Source of the DNA: Alloboseaceae bacterium BT-24-1
GTDB taxonomy: Bacteria; Pseudomonadota; Alphaproteobacteria; Rhizobiales; Beijerinckiaceae
NCBI GenBank assembly: GCA_025846845.1
Contig: JAOYTL010000003.1
Location: 62,001 to 126,000 of the forward strand
Reading direction: 5' to 3'
DNA: 64,000 bases
In this document: one piece after another, positions 63,477 to 64,000 of the stretch
Layout: each line of letters begins with the position of its first letter
How positions within the stretch are numbered: the first letter of the stretch is position 1
Position numbers and translations under genes: made by a program
The notes under the pieces: generated by a model
Database searches by the model: none
The model's input: the letters and a program-made list of their open reading frames with translations, nothing else
Told to the model about the DNA's origin: nothing

Positions 63477-64000
63477 AGGCCTTGGTCAGGTCGCAGGTCC
63501 AGACGGTGGCCTTGCCGCGGCCGAGGCCGAGATCGGCGGTCATGACGATGTGCTCGCCCTTCATGTAGTCGGAGACGGCCTGCTCATCATAGGAGCCGGC
63601 GCGTGCACCCGCTTCCGCGACCTTGATCGCGCCGAAGGAGATGTCGAGTCTGTCGCGATCAGCCGGTTCGCCGGCCTTGCCGACCGCCATGACGATGCGG
63701 CCCCAATTGGCGTCCTCGCCGGCGACCGCGGTCTTGACCAGCGGCGAATTGGCGATCGAGAGCGCGACCTTCTTGGCCGAGCGCGCCGACTGGGCCCCGA
63801 CGACGCGGACCTCGACGAACTTCCGGGCGCCCTCCCCGTCCTTGCAGACCAGGTGCGAGAGCTCGAGCAGCAGCGCGTTCAGCGCCCGCTTGAAGCCGGA
63901 GAGCCGGTTATCGCTGGGGTCGGTGATCTCCGGCACGCCCCGCGCCTTGGCTTTGCCGGTCGAGAACAGCATCAGCGTGTCGGAGGTCGAGGTGTCGCTG
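63445..64000 (-). CDS. argJ: ArgJ, bifunctional ornithine acetyltransferase/N-acetylglutamate synthase, C-terminal part
   Basis: The 3' part of argJ, cut by the window edge: the reading frame stays open to base 64000, and the residues before the first methionine read SDTSTSDTL, the ArgJ motif SDTSTSDTLMLFSTG. The rest fits the beta-chain: LVCKDGEGARKFVEV, ANSPLVKTAVAGEDANWGRIVMAVG and the C-terminal KAYVEINGDYRS. The enzyme cycles acetyl groups in arginine biosynthesis. The N-terminal alpha-chain and the self-cleaving ATML-type site lie outside. The 3' end overlaps the EamA gene by 32 bases. Confidence 0.95.
   Translation of the reverse strand, partial: SDTSTSDTLMLFSTGKAKARGVPEITDPSDNRLSGFKRALNALLLELSHLVCKDGEGARKFVEVRVVGAQSARSAKKVALSIANSPLVKTAVAGEDANWGRIVMAVGKAGEPADRDRLDISFGAIKVAEAGARAGSYDEQAVSDYMKGEHIVMTADLGLGRGKATVWTCDLTKAYVEINGDYRS

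Overview
The window looks like a chromosomal segment of an alphaproteobacterium of the order Hyphomicrobiales (Rhizobiales), most likely Bosea or a close relative. The evidence is indirect: high G+C throughout, a CpdR response regulator next to an N-formylglutamate amidohydrolase, a CobS/CobT cobaltochelatase, CarD, a seven-iron FdxA ferredoxin, an SUV3-like helicase, alphaproteobacterial promoters of the CTTGAC-N17-CTATAG kind, a ROSE-like leader on a small heat-shock gene, and palindromic intergenic repeats of rhizobial type. No rRNA, insertion sequence, integrase or CRISPR array is visible. One tRNA gene (Val, GAC) is present.

Layout. 1-3.2 kb: degenerate thermonuclease-like protein, M48 lipoprotein protease, Tat-exported dienelactone hydrolase. 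3.2-9.8 kb (minus strand): CarD, FdxA, S4 RNA-binding protein, SUV3-type helicase, epoxide-hydrolase-like enzyme. 9.9-11.8 kb: a two-gene module that looks like a polymorphic nuclease toxin with its immunity protein. 11.8-18.2 kb: DUF3108 protein, ribosomal protein L28, then a minus-strand run of CobS, a GFA protein, a GNAT acetyltransferase, CobT and a phytase-like esterase. 18.3-21.4 kb: three overlapping genes (two glycosyltransferases, one methyltransferase). 21.5-26.5 kb: a three-gene operon of a degenerate ABC exporter, a lone cNMP-binding protein and a membrane 2Fe-2S cyclase-like protein.

26.8-36.1 kb (plus strand): a peptide-type ABC importer (fused ATPase, binding protein, two permeases), followed by a glycosyltransferase-deacetylase fusion and another glycosyltransferase. 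36.2-41.4 kb: an amidohydrolase and a complete spermidine/putrescine-type ABC importer, probably one uptake-and-hydrolysis unit. 41.4-47.2 kb: HIG1-like protein, PagL-like lipid A deacylase, zeta-class GST, a small lipoprotein, a divergent class A beta-lactamase/AmpR pair, tRNA-Val, CpdR and N-formylglutamate amidohydrolase. 47.3-54.7 kb: autotransporter with AT-rich repeats, HisN-like phosphatase, lysophospholipase-like hydrolase, Hsp20 with heat-shock promoter and thermometer leader, a Tyr/Gly-rich secreted protein and threonine aldolase. 54.7-64 kb: gltB-gltD (ammonium assimilation), MutT, a lipoprotein, an EamA transporter and the 3' part of argJ, cut by the window edge.

Most of the window is conserved housekeeping. 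The parts that stand out are the toxin/immunity-like pair at 9.9-11.8 kb, the operon at 21.5-26.5 kb whose ABC and cyclase domains both lack key catalytic residues, the ROSE-type leader at 52.0-52.1 kb, and the AT-rich repeat passenger of the autotransporter. Function calls rest on motifs read by eye; no database search was run.
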